Position numbers and translations under genes: made by a program
Shown: positions 1-25,285 of the stretch, one piece after another
Layout: the number at the start of each line of letters is the position of its first letter
Position numbering within the stretch: the first letter of the stretch is position 1
Notes under the pieces: model-generated
Database searches by the model: none
The model's input: only the letters and a program-made list of their open reading frames with translations
Told to the model about the DNA's origin: nothing
Source of the DNA: Tubiluchus corallicola
Taxonomy: Eukaryota; Priapulida; Priapulimorpha; Priapulimorphida; Tubiluchidae
Length of the DNA: 64,000 nucleotides
Assembly (NCBI GenBank): GCA_030141605.1
Contig: JAQGDQ010000288.1
Coordinates: forward strand, 134,621-198,620
Direction of reading: 5' to 3'

Positions 1-14274
<14,274 letters not shown>

Positions 14275-14558
14275 ACAAAAGCTACTAAAAAATTCGTAAT
14301 TTAATGACAAAATGGTACTAATAAGCGATCAAAATGAATATGTACACGGCGATTGCCTTTGTCTTGATAATGGTGATAATTTTTACTATCATCAGTGTTG
14401 GTACTTAAATGAGTGTTCGTAAAAATTTTACTTTAGCCAAGGTTGTTATAATCAACTATATAAGTTAAGAATACAGATTAGTTAATCAGAAGAAATATTT
14501 TGGTAAAAAGGAGTCTGAACTACAACCACTTCATCATCATCAAAGTGGTAATAGTTTA

Positions 14559-15015
14559 CAGAGCCGGATTAAGACCTCAAGACGTCCTAAGCATGAAAAA
14601 TTTTACTGTACCCCGGTCTATGTGTAATTCAGAAAAAAACAATCCTAAATTGTAAAGTGAATTTTTATCTTTCGAAATGAAAAAACACTTGCAGAAAGAT
14701 TTATTAGCTGTAAATACCAACGCATCAGCCTTACTTCGTATAAACAAGTGATATTCGATTAAAAATACAGAGACGACATTATATAATCAAGCAATGTCGT
14801 TATATGGGCAGTGAGGCAGCTCAGGCTGCAGGTTTAATAACTAGAACGTCGATGCCCATACGTACCGCCACTTTGTAAATAAACGCAGAGACCACCACAC
14901 ACATTCCGGTATATTTTGCTTTTGGCTAATTATTCGATTTAAAAAACTGTGTTGCTCCTCTTACCTCGAAGCCCTAAACATGTGCTTATTTTGCTTAATG
15001 GTTAATCCAGGGCTG
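14559..15015. mobile_element. hAT-type MITE, 457 bp
   Basis: The left end reads CAGAGCCGGATTA. The right end, reverse complemented, reads CAGCCCTGGATTA. Flanks ATAGTTTA (14551-14558) and ATAATTTA (15016-15023) form a 7-of-8 match, the length expected for a hAT target-site duplication. There is no transposase frame inside. It lies about 285 bp beyond the LRR gene stop codon, possibly in its 3' UTR. Confidence 0.65.
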
Positions 15016-15023
15016 ATAATTTA

Positions 15024-16342
15024 GACCTGTTAGATCCAGAGCAGTTTTTTAATTAATTTATCTGTATTTTTAACTTTTATGGTATATTTTAAGTACCAGT
15101 TAGCTAAACACGTATTCTTACAAAATTATTATAGGTAATTGCTTATGCAAGGGCATTATAGATCTAACATTGGATATTCGCAGCTTTTGTCATGCATAAG
15201 TGTGTTGCCATTGCTATTGCTAAAGTTATATCATAAATATATGATAAAATGATAAATAAAAGATGATAAATCATAAAACTTGTTTTTTGATATGTGTTTA
15301 GAACATACATGTGGTATTAACTGAATTATCGTTTTTTGATTATCGTATCCTGAACTATCGTATCCACAAAGATCCACTCCATACATTTTGCCCTTTAAAG
15401 TCCTTCAGAACACTATTTGTGGCGTTAAGAGAGGTGCCAAATCTTTGGAGCCATTGTGCGGCAGCAATCAGCAGTGGTTGATGAACCACTGGGACCTGTG
15501 GTTGGCTATTTTTCGAAATTCTAGCTGTGCAATAGTCGCGAACAGATCAAACAGCAACCAAGCAAGCATGACGTTTACGTAGGCTGAATGAACTTGCAGA
15601 GAATAAAGTTAAGGGAATCGAAACGTTACTAGCAGAGTAGCTAAAACATTATATTCAGATCTAGAGACTTGTTGTTGTAACTTACTAAACAGTGATTATG
15701 AATGCATGAATGGTATAAATGAGCAAAAACAACAACACGTTTATATATTTTATTAATAAACGTGGTGCACACGGAGTTTGTGTTTACAAGTAGCCTAAGC
15801 AATTACGAAAGCAAGTTGTTCTGACGTCAAACTTCAAGCAAAACCAGTCTGCTAACGTAAGTGCAAGCCGCTCAGCCAAAACTATAATTTTCGCTTGACA
15901 GTATTTCGCCCAGAGGCCAACAACAATGTATTAGTCTAAAAATACGCGAATGTGCACAGACTTGGATGCCTCGACCCTGGGGCAGCTTTGACAAGTTTAT
16001 CGCCTAGTTGCGACCTTATTCTTCTACACCAGAGGCAAGCGGAGGGGTTCCATCGCATAGAATCGGGGCGCGTTCCAGCAACCCCGTTCAAAGCTTTAAT
16101 TGTTGCAAAACGTTGTAATTAATCACCTTGTAGTAACTATGACGTAATAGAAAAACTACTTACGTATGACGACTGTTTCTGTCCAACAAGTACGTATGGA
16201 TACTAGTTGCTCTCAGTGACTTCCACCTAAAATGCAGGCACCACCTTGACACACCAAAGATTTGTCATCCCTTATTCATTTAGACGAGGAGGACTACCTG
16301 GGAAAGTGAGTGGTTAGTTGGAAAAGCAGTCCTGCAACTAAC
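15024..16342. other. Intergenic stretch, no gene seen
   Basis: This separates the LRR gene from the carbonic anhydrase gene. There are several AATAAA hexamers near 15255 and 15602 that could end the upstream transcript. A GC-richer patch lies at about 15950-16090. No open frame resembles a known protein. Confidence 0.6.
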
Positions 16343-19300
16343 ATGACTGTGTTGTACCAGTTGTTGTTATTTGAGATAACACTTACCGTTTTGGAAGGTA
16401 AGCTATTTTAGCAAATTTAAACAGGGCCTCTGGGATTAAGTGCTTTTTCAATTCTTAACACTTTTTTATTTATTTTATTAGTGTAAGCCTAAATAACATG
16501 TGTGTAAAATGTGTCTGTATATAAATATATATTCTATGGCAGCAGACCAATTAATCTAATCAAACAAACACAAGCAATTCGCAGTAGTTTTATTATAAGC
16601 TGCATAAGTGTTTTTTAAAAGTGAACATTGTGATAATCAGTGTTATAATTGAAATTTTTAAATATTTTTCTTCTTTTTGCTCGATAGGTGCTGCAATATG
16701 GGACTATGAGAGTGAGTACAAATGTTCGTTATAATAGTCTTACTTCGTTGTAGGCTGTTCTATTTTTTTCTATGGCAAATTCATGAGTTTGTGCGTTTGG
16801 TGCTGGGTGCGTGACGACGTACGAGCACGTGTTTTTGCGTGCGTGTGATGCGACAAGCAATGTGGCAGCATGTCAGTCAGTCATTTTTTGATGAGTAACG
16901 GTTAATTGGCAATAGCGTCATATTGATATTGCAGTTCACATTGTACTGATCAGTCAATCAGGAAATCAATAAAAAAATTATTAAATCATATTTCAAATCG
17001 ATAAACACACTGCATGTACACATTCTTGGTTATTGGCTCGTTAGTGGAACAGAGTCAATAGATTGATTATTAACTGATCATTTTGTTAGGCCTAGCTAGA
17101 AGATAATTGCTTAGACTGCGTTTATCAGCAGCCTTTGTAATTTTTCAGTAGTGATATTTAGAAATATAATTGTTTATTGCTAGTGTAATTGCTGATAAAG
17201 AAATAATCTTAGTTGTAGTTGTGTAAGGTAAAAATCGCACAGGTAAAAATAGCACAAGAAAACTGTCACAGGTTCCACCAGCTATACTCCTTGTTGACTG
17301 CCAGCTGTAATCATTGTTATTCAGTTTGCTATTTACTTTGTAGATGTTGGAAAATGGGGAGAAGGTTTTGCAGATTGCAGTTTTTCACGGCAATCACCTA
17401 TAGATGTCATTCTAAAAGACACACAAAAATCCGATCTTAAACCTCTGAAGTTTGTTGGTTACACCAGGGCTGAAGGAAAACAATTTAGCCTCGTTAATAC
17501 TGGTCGATCAGGTAAGTTATGTGAAAATTTGTGTGAATGAATGAACGAAGGCGTGAATGAGTGACTGGTCAACTAACTGACTCATTAAATTGTTGTTGGT
17601 GACTGACCGACTAACTAACTGACACATGACACAGAAATCTTCTAACAGATGAGATAAATTTTCTAACAAGGTAGACTTTGTGAATAATTCATTTATTTCT
17701 TTGTAAATGCTATTTAAAGTTCTTATTAATGTAGTTGACGCGGTTTTCGTCGACCTGAAGATGATATTATACCTGCAAAAATTAACAAAAAATGAATAAA
17801 CAAAAAAAAACGATACGTAGTTACAAAAATGATTAAATTTGCAATAGCTAACATATTTCTGTACACAGTGCAACTGAACTTGAGGGATGATGGGAAACAA
17901 GAGCATTATTTGTTGTCAGCTGGAGGACTTCATGCTAAATACAAGGCAGCACAATTGCATTTTCATTGGGGTTCGGCCGACCAACAGGGTTCTGAACACT
18001 TAAAGGATGGCAGAGCTTTTCCAATTGAGGTAACTTTAGTTTTCTCTTGTGACCAAAAGATACAGTAGGAAGGCAGACTGACAAACAAGCACCAGGCAGG
18101 CAGACAAACAGACAGACAGACAAGCAGACAGATAACAGACAGACTGACTGAGTGACTGGCCAACTGATTCACTAACTGACCAACCGACCGCCTGGCTGGC
18201 TGATTGACTGACTAATTACTGACTAACTTATCTTTACTTAATGACAGGCAGACAGTCAGATGGGCAGATAGGCAAAAAAGGAAACATCCATGCATAGAAC
18301 CATTTTAGATTTTACACAAATAAGGTACTTTTTACGTCTTCTAGTTGCACATTGTCCACTACAACACGGAATACGGAAGTTTTTCACAGGCTGTTGACAA
18401 ACCCAATGGACTGGCTGTGTTAGCAGTTTGGTACACGATCGGCAACGAAAACTCAGGCATACAAAAACTAGTCAAACATTTTGACAAAGTAAAATATGCA
18501 GGTAACATTTTCTTCAAAAGCTGTACTTGTAACATGGACTTCCTCATATGGTAGGAGTTAATGAGCACTCTATTAAGGGATCTTTGTAATTTCTTCAACA
18601 CAACAATTTCTTTATGACAGGTTCATTCTTTTTTACTTATTTCCGATTAAATATACAGGATCAGCAATGGTTTGAAAAACTGCTACCCGCATTCAAAATA
18701 ATTTATATTTTCCGTGCAAATACATAATTTTACATCAGCAAAAAATGAAAAGTGCGAGAGAAACGATTCATCAATTTTTTTATTCATTTCACGTGTTTGA
18801 TGCACCTATTGTTGTCTTTCCTCGACAGAACAAGAAATCAGTATTGAACCGTTCAACATTTTGGAACTACTTCCATTGAACCGAATTCGGTTCTACCGTT
18901 ACAATGGTTCACTGACCACGCCCCCTTGCTTTCAATCTGTTATTTGGACGTTATTCAATGATGAAGCCACAATTTCACGAGAACAGGTAAACTTTTCAAT
19001 TTTGTAAATTTTCTGTATAAAGCTAACGTCGCAATGTATTTGTAATAGTTGTGTCTTATAAGTTAAGTGTTACAACTTATTTGTGTATTTGGAAAAGATT
19101 GTTAATTTTCAGAATTCAAATATTGCACCGCGATCGTACTGACGTACCCAGGTTTTACTGTGATTATCCTACATTTACTGCTACCCTATAAACTTCTTAA
19201 ATGTTAAAAAGCAGAATTTTTTTTATATTTTTGAGCCAAACGGTGATTAAATTTTAACGGCATTCTACGTGTGACCAGTTATTGCTTTAATGCAGTATTT

Positions 19301-19797
19301 TCCTGTTACAATACATGGAAAACTCCGATAATTCATAATTCATACATACAGTTTTCCTAATCAATGAAAAATCAAAGGGCACTCAAATTTACAGCTAATT
19401 TGCCTATCATTTTCCATTAATTACACTGAGTACCAGTTTATTAAGGCATTATTTATTTACTCGGAGTTATCTTTATAAAAATTACTTGAAGCTCTCGGAT
19501 GATAGAGAATTTCACACCGTGTATCACTGACTTTTTTTTTAAATAATTCTGTGCTTACAGATGGACCAATTTAGATCGTTGTTTTTCACAAAGAAAGAAG
19601 ACACAAAGCAATTACGCATGGTTGACAACTATCGCCCTCTACAGGAGATGAATCACAGGAAAATACTCTCAAGTTTTGCAGCTCATGGTGCTCCAGAAAA
19701 GACGCTTTCTATGTTTGCTGTTGCTGCCGTCATCATATTCGTCATGTATCGTTTCTATTCAATGAGTGCGCCCAAGAAAAAGACTAAGGAGACCTAA
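16343..19797 (+). CDS. Membrane-anchored alpha-carbonic anhydrase
   Basis: Seven exons with matching phases: 16343-16397, 16688-16711, 17344-17511, 17869-18029, 18345-18501, 18829-18986, 19561-19797; 319 residues. It interconverts CO2 and bicarbonate at the outer cell surface or in the secretory lumen. Exon 1 encodes a hydrophobic signal peptide. The three zinc ligands are present: two in LHFHW and one in ELHIVHY, the last split across the junction 18029/18345. GSEH (Glu106 equivalent) and GSLTTPPC (Thr199) are intact. Cysteines in FADCSF and PPC match the disulfide of extracellular family members. The C-terminus has one transmembrane helix (MFAVAAVIIFVMY) and a short Lys-rich tail, as in CA9/12/14. 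Oddity: the proton-shuttle His64 position, in the NNGHS context of relatives, reads NTGRS (codon 17505-17507). Fast turnover is therefore doubtful although catalysis should be possible. Not assigned to a vertebrate isoform. Confidence 0.93.
18069..18240. repeat. Degenerate GACA/GACT/GGCT tetranucleotide repeat
   Basis: Imperfect GGCA, GACA, GACT and GGCT units lie in the carbonic anhydrase intron 18030-18344. A shorter related patch lies at 17530-17632 in the preceding intron. The motif family is the same as the array at 309-955. Confidence 0.8.
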
Positions 19798-22737
19798 TCG
19801 TTGTCGTCGTTATTGAGATTTCGGGTTTAAGAAGAAACCTCGCAAATATAATTTTGTTGCTTGTTTCAGAAATTTAAAAATCGATGTCATTTAGCCCTGT
19901 TCAGTGCGTTACGCCGAAGTCACTTTTTGCAACTTAGTTTATGTAAGGCTATTTTTCTATATAATTACTGCGTAAATAGTTTATATTTACAAAGGTGTGA
20001 GAATACATGTACCTATATTACTCTCTTTTAATGCACAAGCTCCTACTATTTTTGTTACTGTTGTTTTTTGAATGTCGATTAAGACAGAATACGAGCTGCT
20101 GGTTATCGCACGTGCAATCTTTGCGCCTTTGGTGGTTAGACCTATTATGACAGGTAGACTTTCTTAGAAAACAGTAGTTTCTGAATGCATTAGAACTAAA
20201 AACAAGAAGAAAACTTGCTTTTTAATAAGAAGCTCGAAAATATTCTTTCCATAAGAACCATCACTCCCGCGAATTAAAATCGAGCCTTCAGATGAAACTG
20301 AGGGAGAAGGCTTGTTGTCTGCAAACGTAAACGTTAACTTTATAGCTACTTTGGTAAAGGCGGTAAGGACACCGGGACATAGTTATAAAAATTTCGTTTA
20401 GGACATAGTCCAGGGATAACACATTAGGTAACTCAATACTTCCATTGATTATCTCGATTATTAATGCCCGCATGTTACTTCGATAAACGAGTGGGACTAT
20501 TCACTCGGTTCACGTAAAGAAATTAAACAAGTAAAAATACTAAAATCAGCTTTAACGCAGTTACCAGCCAATGATTAATAAAATCTCTGCAACTATAATA
20601 TTGCCCTTCTAAATGGCCAATCATGGCAGGTTTTTCTAACTCGATTTAAACTGCAGAACCACACGATTCCGTACTGCAGAAAGACGTCTCTCGCCCTTCT
20701 CAAGATTTAATAGACAACTATTTGGATGAACCAGCTTAGTAATAGGACCAAAACTTGACTAAAACTGGTTTCATGGTGCTGAATGTGATATGTTTCCATA
20801 TGCGTACTGGCATAAAATCCATGACGAAATAAATGTTGTTTATTTTTTCCATACACATGTTATTATTTTTTTGCATACAGAAATTACACACTGAAAACGT
20901 TGTGGTAGAAGATATAAAATTTTGACAACCGTAGCCTTCAAAACTGATACACATCTTTTCAATGTATCAGACTGGCTGCATATTAACTGAGAATTTTTTA
21001 TTAAATTTTGTTCAACTCGGTTTTCTAAACATGAAAACTCTCAGTCCACACTGTCCGTCAGAAGAATGACAGTCAAAACATTGAACTCTGTCCACATGAT
21101 CAGTTTTCACTGACAGTCACTTTGCACGTAACTGTAACTGTTTAAAAATAGTATGTTCGATTACTGGATAACTTTTCGCTAATAATGCAGTAAGAGTATG
21201 TTGTCAAAACACCATTGCTTGCGCTTTTGGAAATTAACCGGGCAGTTCGACAGCAAAAAGGCTTATCTGTATATTCCTTTGCTCAAGTTTGTATGGAATT
21301 TGAGTTTAAACTTAATATGGTTATTCGCCGAAATTTCTGCACTTACATACAAAATATTATGCAGTCGCTTTTGTTAATAATTCATTCCTCATAGTGACAG
21401 TGCACTGTTTGGCACCCGCTGTAAACGCGAGTTTGCAGCGCCCATTACGGTATTATTTCCAGTTCATTCCGAGAATCACGACCGACACTACGAAAATCTT
21501 GATATCATAAACTTGAATGACATTCAATTTTCACTGTCATTCTCGGCGTCCAGACAGTCTTTTAACACTGACAAGCTCGAATGTGACAGTATGTTGAATG
21601 ACCTATAATGTTTGACTTTGACGTACAATAACTTGTAGGTTATCATTAGAAAATCCCAATATTCTGGCATCAGTATACTAAGTGACAATAAGCAATACCC
21701 AAAATGAGCAATCTAACCTGAAATTACCAACTACCACCCGTTTTCTTAGATACTTCCGATAAGTTCGTTTCCTTAACTTATGCTGTCGATAGGAGAAGCC
21801 CAGACAAGCAGAATTACCCGACAAGTTTGCACCCACTTCGATGTTACAACGGTGGTCTGCAGTTTGTTGTAGTTCTGTCGTCACAAGTGCCTATTTAAAC
21901 TCTGCAAGGCAGAGGAGCAAGCCGGATCACAAATTTTACTCTAAAAGGTTTCTTTTACATATTTTTCTTACGGTATTAGCAGCTTGGTATTAATGAAATA
22001 TCTTAGCCATTAAAACTACAGGCACAGTACTGATGTTGATGTAACTTGAATTAATATTCACTGGTGAACTATAAAATAAATTTTTCTAGGGGAAATTTGC
22101 CTAAGATGTCAAGACAATTTTATAAGCGGACATTTGCTGGCAATTGGTACCAGCCAAAAAAGCCATTGTTCGTTTTGCCCTAATATCACTGTTCTTTTTG
22201 CTCGAGAAATAATTCTTTTTAAAATCCATTCCCTGTGACAGTGTAAATGTTTTTGTAACTTATGTTTTTGATTTTTAATTGTTTTAGATGTTTAATTGTA
22301 ATAGCATTACGTAACGCTAGCAAAACCCGAGGAGCTTTGCTCCCGTCGACCTGCTACGCTTGAAAACTCATTTCGGTCACGGGCAACTTTTTTCTATTTC
22401 ATCTTCTCGCTCGCTCATCAGTTAATACAATAAGAATATAGAAAGTAGTTACGCTTCGGCAGCATCTAGGGCTATGCCTATAATACTTTTACTGCATAAC
22501 TAACACCGGAGGGGTTAAGAGATTGTTAAGTGGCTGATAAGATTATTATTTTTATGGCTGTCCAAATGTTGCCTCATCTATAAGTTGCTCTAAAAGCGTC
22601 GCAGTGCGTCTCTTATCGATGCAAGGTGCAAAACTAATACATATAAAAAGTGGCTAAAAGTGTAGACTACATTATTGTAAATGTAAATTCCTAATAGACC
22701 TGGTTTCGCGTGCATTAATCGCACTGAAAGTAGCAAT
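19798..22737. other. Intergenic, no gene seen
   Basis: 2.9 kb between carbonic anhydrase and the MFSD5-like gene. Short scattered motifs such as TGACAGT in both orientations occur at 21050-21600. I found no coding exon, RNA gene or defined mobile element. Confidence 0.6.
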
Positions 22738-23985
22738 ATGGAACCTAGAAGACATTTTCATCATACGTATTTAGCATCATACTTAACAGCAATGACCGCT
22801 GATTGGTTGCAAGGACCGCACATCTACGTTTTGTATCAGACTTACGGAATGACTACTCGGCAAATCAACTTTTTGTTTGTTACTGCTTACGTCAGTGGTA
22901 TGATAGTTGGTCCATTTGCTGGTTCACTTGCTGACAAATATGGCAGGAAAAACAACTGTCTTCTGTTTGGAGTGCTATACATTTTATCGTGTCTCACTAA
23001 ACACTTTCCTTACTTTTGGGTTCTTAACGCGGGCCGACTGTTTTCTGGAATTGGTTCGCCTATTCTTCACTCAGCATTTGAATCATGGGCAGTCTCTGAG
23101 CATTGTGGCAGGGGGTATGATCGCGAGTCTTTGGCGACGTTATTCAGCCGTGCAACTTTAGGAAGTTCCCTAGTGGCAATTGCGTCTGGCGTGGTTGCAC
23201 AAATCGCTGCTGACTTGTTTGGCTTCGTCGCCCCATTTGACTTGTCTGCCGTTGTTCTTCTCTTCATGATGTTTATCATTGGCTTCACGTGGAAGGAGAA
23301 TTATGGCGACGCCAAGGCACTATTAGTTTGTAACTTTAAGAGTGCTGTAAAAACTATTAAAATAGACCAGATGGTGTTATGCTTAGGTATTATACAATGT
23401 TTATTCGAAGGTGCGATGTATATTTTTGTTTTGGAATGGACTCCAGCCCTGACATCGCAGCTGGAAGAGGGCTTCGCACAGATGAGTGGTAGCTACGGAA
23501 ACGCGATTTCACACGGGTATATTTTCGCTGCATACATGGTCGCCATTATGCTTGGATCGTATTTGTTCACGTATTTAATTAAAAATCACTATCAGCCAGA
23601 ATCATTTATGAGAATCATTCTCTTACTAGCTGCACTATTCCTTTTAATTCCTGTCAACAATATTACTGAGCAGCCATTGGTTTTGTTGTCATTTGTTGGT
23701 TTCGAGCTGTGCGTTGGCGTATTCTTGCCAGCCATGAGTACAATGAGAGGAAGATATATACCTGAGGCCACGCGGTCAACCATTATGACTCTATTCCGCG
23801 CAGGTATTAATGTGATTATGATAACTGTTCTTTTACAGAATCTATCGCTGATCAGCTCATTTAACTGTTGCGTGGTATTTCTTCTGCTGGGTGTACTAGT
23901 TCAGCATTGGATGTACAGACGGTCTACACAAAGTCATGCATTACCATCATCAATCACTAACACACCAAATATGCATGACGTCTGA
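22738..23985 (+). CDS. MFSD5: MFSD5-like major facilitator transporter
   Basis: Single-exon frame of 415 residues. The MFS motif A is visible as GSLADKYGRK in the loop after an early transmembrane segment. Family-specific stretches match my recollection of MFSD5: ADWLQGPHIYVLYQ, GRKNNCLLF, HSAFESW and CLFEGAMYIFVLEWTPAL. About eleven hydrophobic helices are apparent. MFSD5 relatives are proposed molybdate transporters; the substrate here is inferred from family only. Vertebrate MFSD5 has an extra N-terminal helix of about 40 residues that is missing here, so an upstream 5' exon or a truncated start is possible. The ATG at 22738 is the first in frame and is preceded five bases upstream by an AG that could be a cis- or trans-splice acceptor. 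Low-complexity C-terminus. Confidence 0.9.
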   Translation: MEPRRHFHHTYLASYLTAMTADWLQGPHIYVLYQTYGMTTRQINFLFVTAYVSGMIVGPFAGSLADKYGRKNNCLLFGVLYILSCLTKHFPYFWVLNAGRLFSGIGSPILHSAFESWAVSEHCGRGYDRESLATLFSRATLGSSLVAIASGVVAQIAADLFGFVAPFDLSAVVLLFMMFIIGFTWKENYGDAKALLVCNFKSAVKTIKIDQMVLCLGIIQCLFEGAMYIFVLEWTPALTSQLEEGFAQMSGSYGNAISHGYIFAAYMVAIMLGSYLFTYLIKNHYQPESFMRIILLLAALFLLIPVNNITEQPLVLLSFVGFELCVGVFLPAMSTMRGRYIPEATRSTIMTLFRAGINVIMITVLLQNLSLISSFNCCVVFLLLGVLVQHWMYRRSTQSHALPSSITNTPNMHDV

Positions 23986-24204
23986 TGCTAGTACTCAAAC
24001 CATATGAGAGACTTCGAACCTGACAACCCTACCGGTATATACAGGTGGCAAAAACACGGATCATCACGGTCCATCCAGTCTATGTCATGGAAAATTATTG
24101 TCAATAGGAAATTTCATTTATGATTGTAAGCATAGATTTTGAGCTAAATAATTTACCGCTATCTCAAATTGACATTATTGCAGTCCTGTCATCTTGGAAA
24201 TAAT

Positions 24205-24210
24205 AATAAA
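24205..24210 (+). terminator. Candidate polyadenylation signal of MFSD5-like gene
   Basis: AATAAA about 220 bp after the stop codon, the first such hexamer on this strand downstream of the gene. Confidence 0.4.
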
Positions 24211-24417
24211 ATTTGTCATACACAACTGTAACGATGGGGCTAAACCAATGTTAGCATCTGTACTTAAATTATTACGGGCAGAAATTATGCGAAGTAAGAC
24301 AAAATTACAGTATAATTATGCATTACCTATTACCTATTCAAAGATAATATTATAGATTAAAATGTACTGACTTTTCACAAATCAGAGCAGTCATGACGTG
24401 AATGGAAAAAATGTTAC

Positions 24418-25285
24418 TCATAACTCGTTCGAGAAGTTCGACCCATTTCTATCCGATGCATTTGCAGCTATTTCTTCTATTTCAGCCATTGATTTAATTT
24501 TAATTGGGGCACAACTGACACTAGTCTTCAAGAATATTCGGCCTTGGTTAGTCCATGCAGCGCTATACTCTTTCTCCTTGCGTAAGGTTAAACATCGATT
24601 AAATAATGCTTTACGAGCTTTTGTAAGGCATTCGTTAATGAAGATGGGTGATTTCGATTCAAAACCAAGTACATCAGTAGTGGGACAGCTCTTCTTGTTT
24701 TTAAACAATGTGTCACTGACAGATTTCCTGTAGAATTTGACTATAATAGGCGGACTTTAGCAGTGATTTAGCAGGGATACAATGACTAATGGAAATGTCC
24801 GTGCAACATATTTCAATTCCCATTTTGTTGGCTATTTCTTGAATAATACTATCAGTATTTTCACCTGCCACTCGTGGGACGCCATAAAACAGCAAATTGT
24901 CCCTACGAATATATTGCTCCAAATTATCAATTTTAATATTCGATATGTCAAGCTCATTTCGAAGGCTTTTAACAGAGGCATATAAACATTTATTCTCGTT
25001 TTCGGCTAGTTCTAATTTCGTACAGGTTTCCGAATATTTGGAATGTAGCTTGCGACACTTGTCTGACAGTATTTCATTATTAGTTTTTTACTAGCGTAAG
25101 TTCTTTAGAAATGTGTCTAAGTTCAGACAACATTTCTTCCTTAAAGTTCGATATAATGTTCAAAAATCTGTCTTCAAAGTGAACAAGAGACATTACCTAT
25201 TTTGACAAACTGTCGAACTTTCCGTCTGCTCGTCATTTTCGGATAATGACATGTCGCTTACGCTAGCTCTTGATTTTTGACCCAT
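24418..25285 (-). pseudogene. Decayed LINE ORF1 protein gene
   Basis: Read on the minus strand from ATG at 25285. Segments in order: a Ser/Glu-rich N-terminus beginning MGQKSRASVSDMSLSENDE that stops at 25193; a helical segment (FKEEMLSELRHISKEL); a coiled coil (LELAENENKCLYASVKSLRN); the RRM-like block (QYIRRDNLLFYGVP, then GENTDSIIQEIANKMGIEI and DISISH); and the C-terminal block (IIVKFYRKSVSDTLFKNKK, PIFINECLTKARKALF, WTNQGRIF). This order is typical of ORF1p of L1-like and CR1/Jockey-like retrotransposons. At least three frame disruptions separate the blocks, so no intact protein is made. No endonuclease or reverse transcriptase follows on the 3' side, where the convergent MFSD5-like gene begins within 430 bp. 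Confidence 0.75.

Noticed and set aside
17517-17906. Minus-strand 129-codon frame in the carbonic anhydrase region
   Set aside because: It spans a degenerate repeat and is antisense to a conserved exon.
24398-24733. Plus-strand 111-codon frame
   Set aside because: Antisense of the decayed LINE ORF1; the minus strand carries the recognisable motifs.
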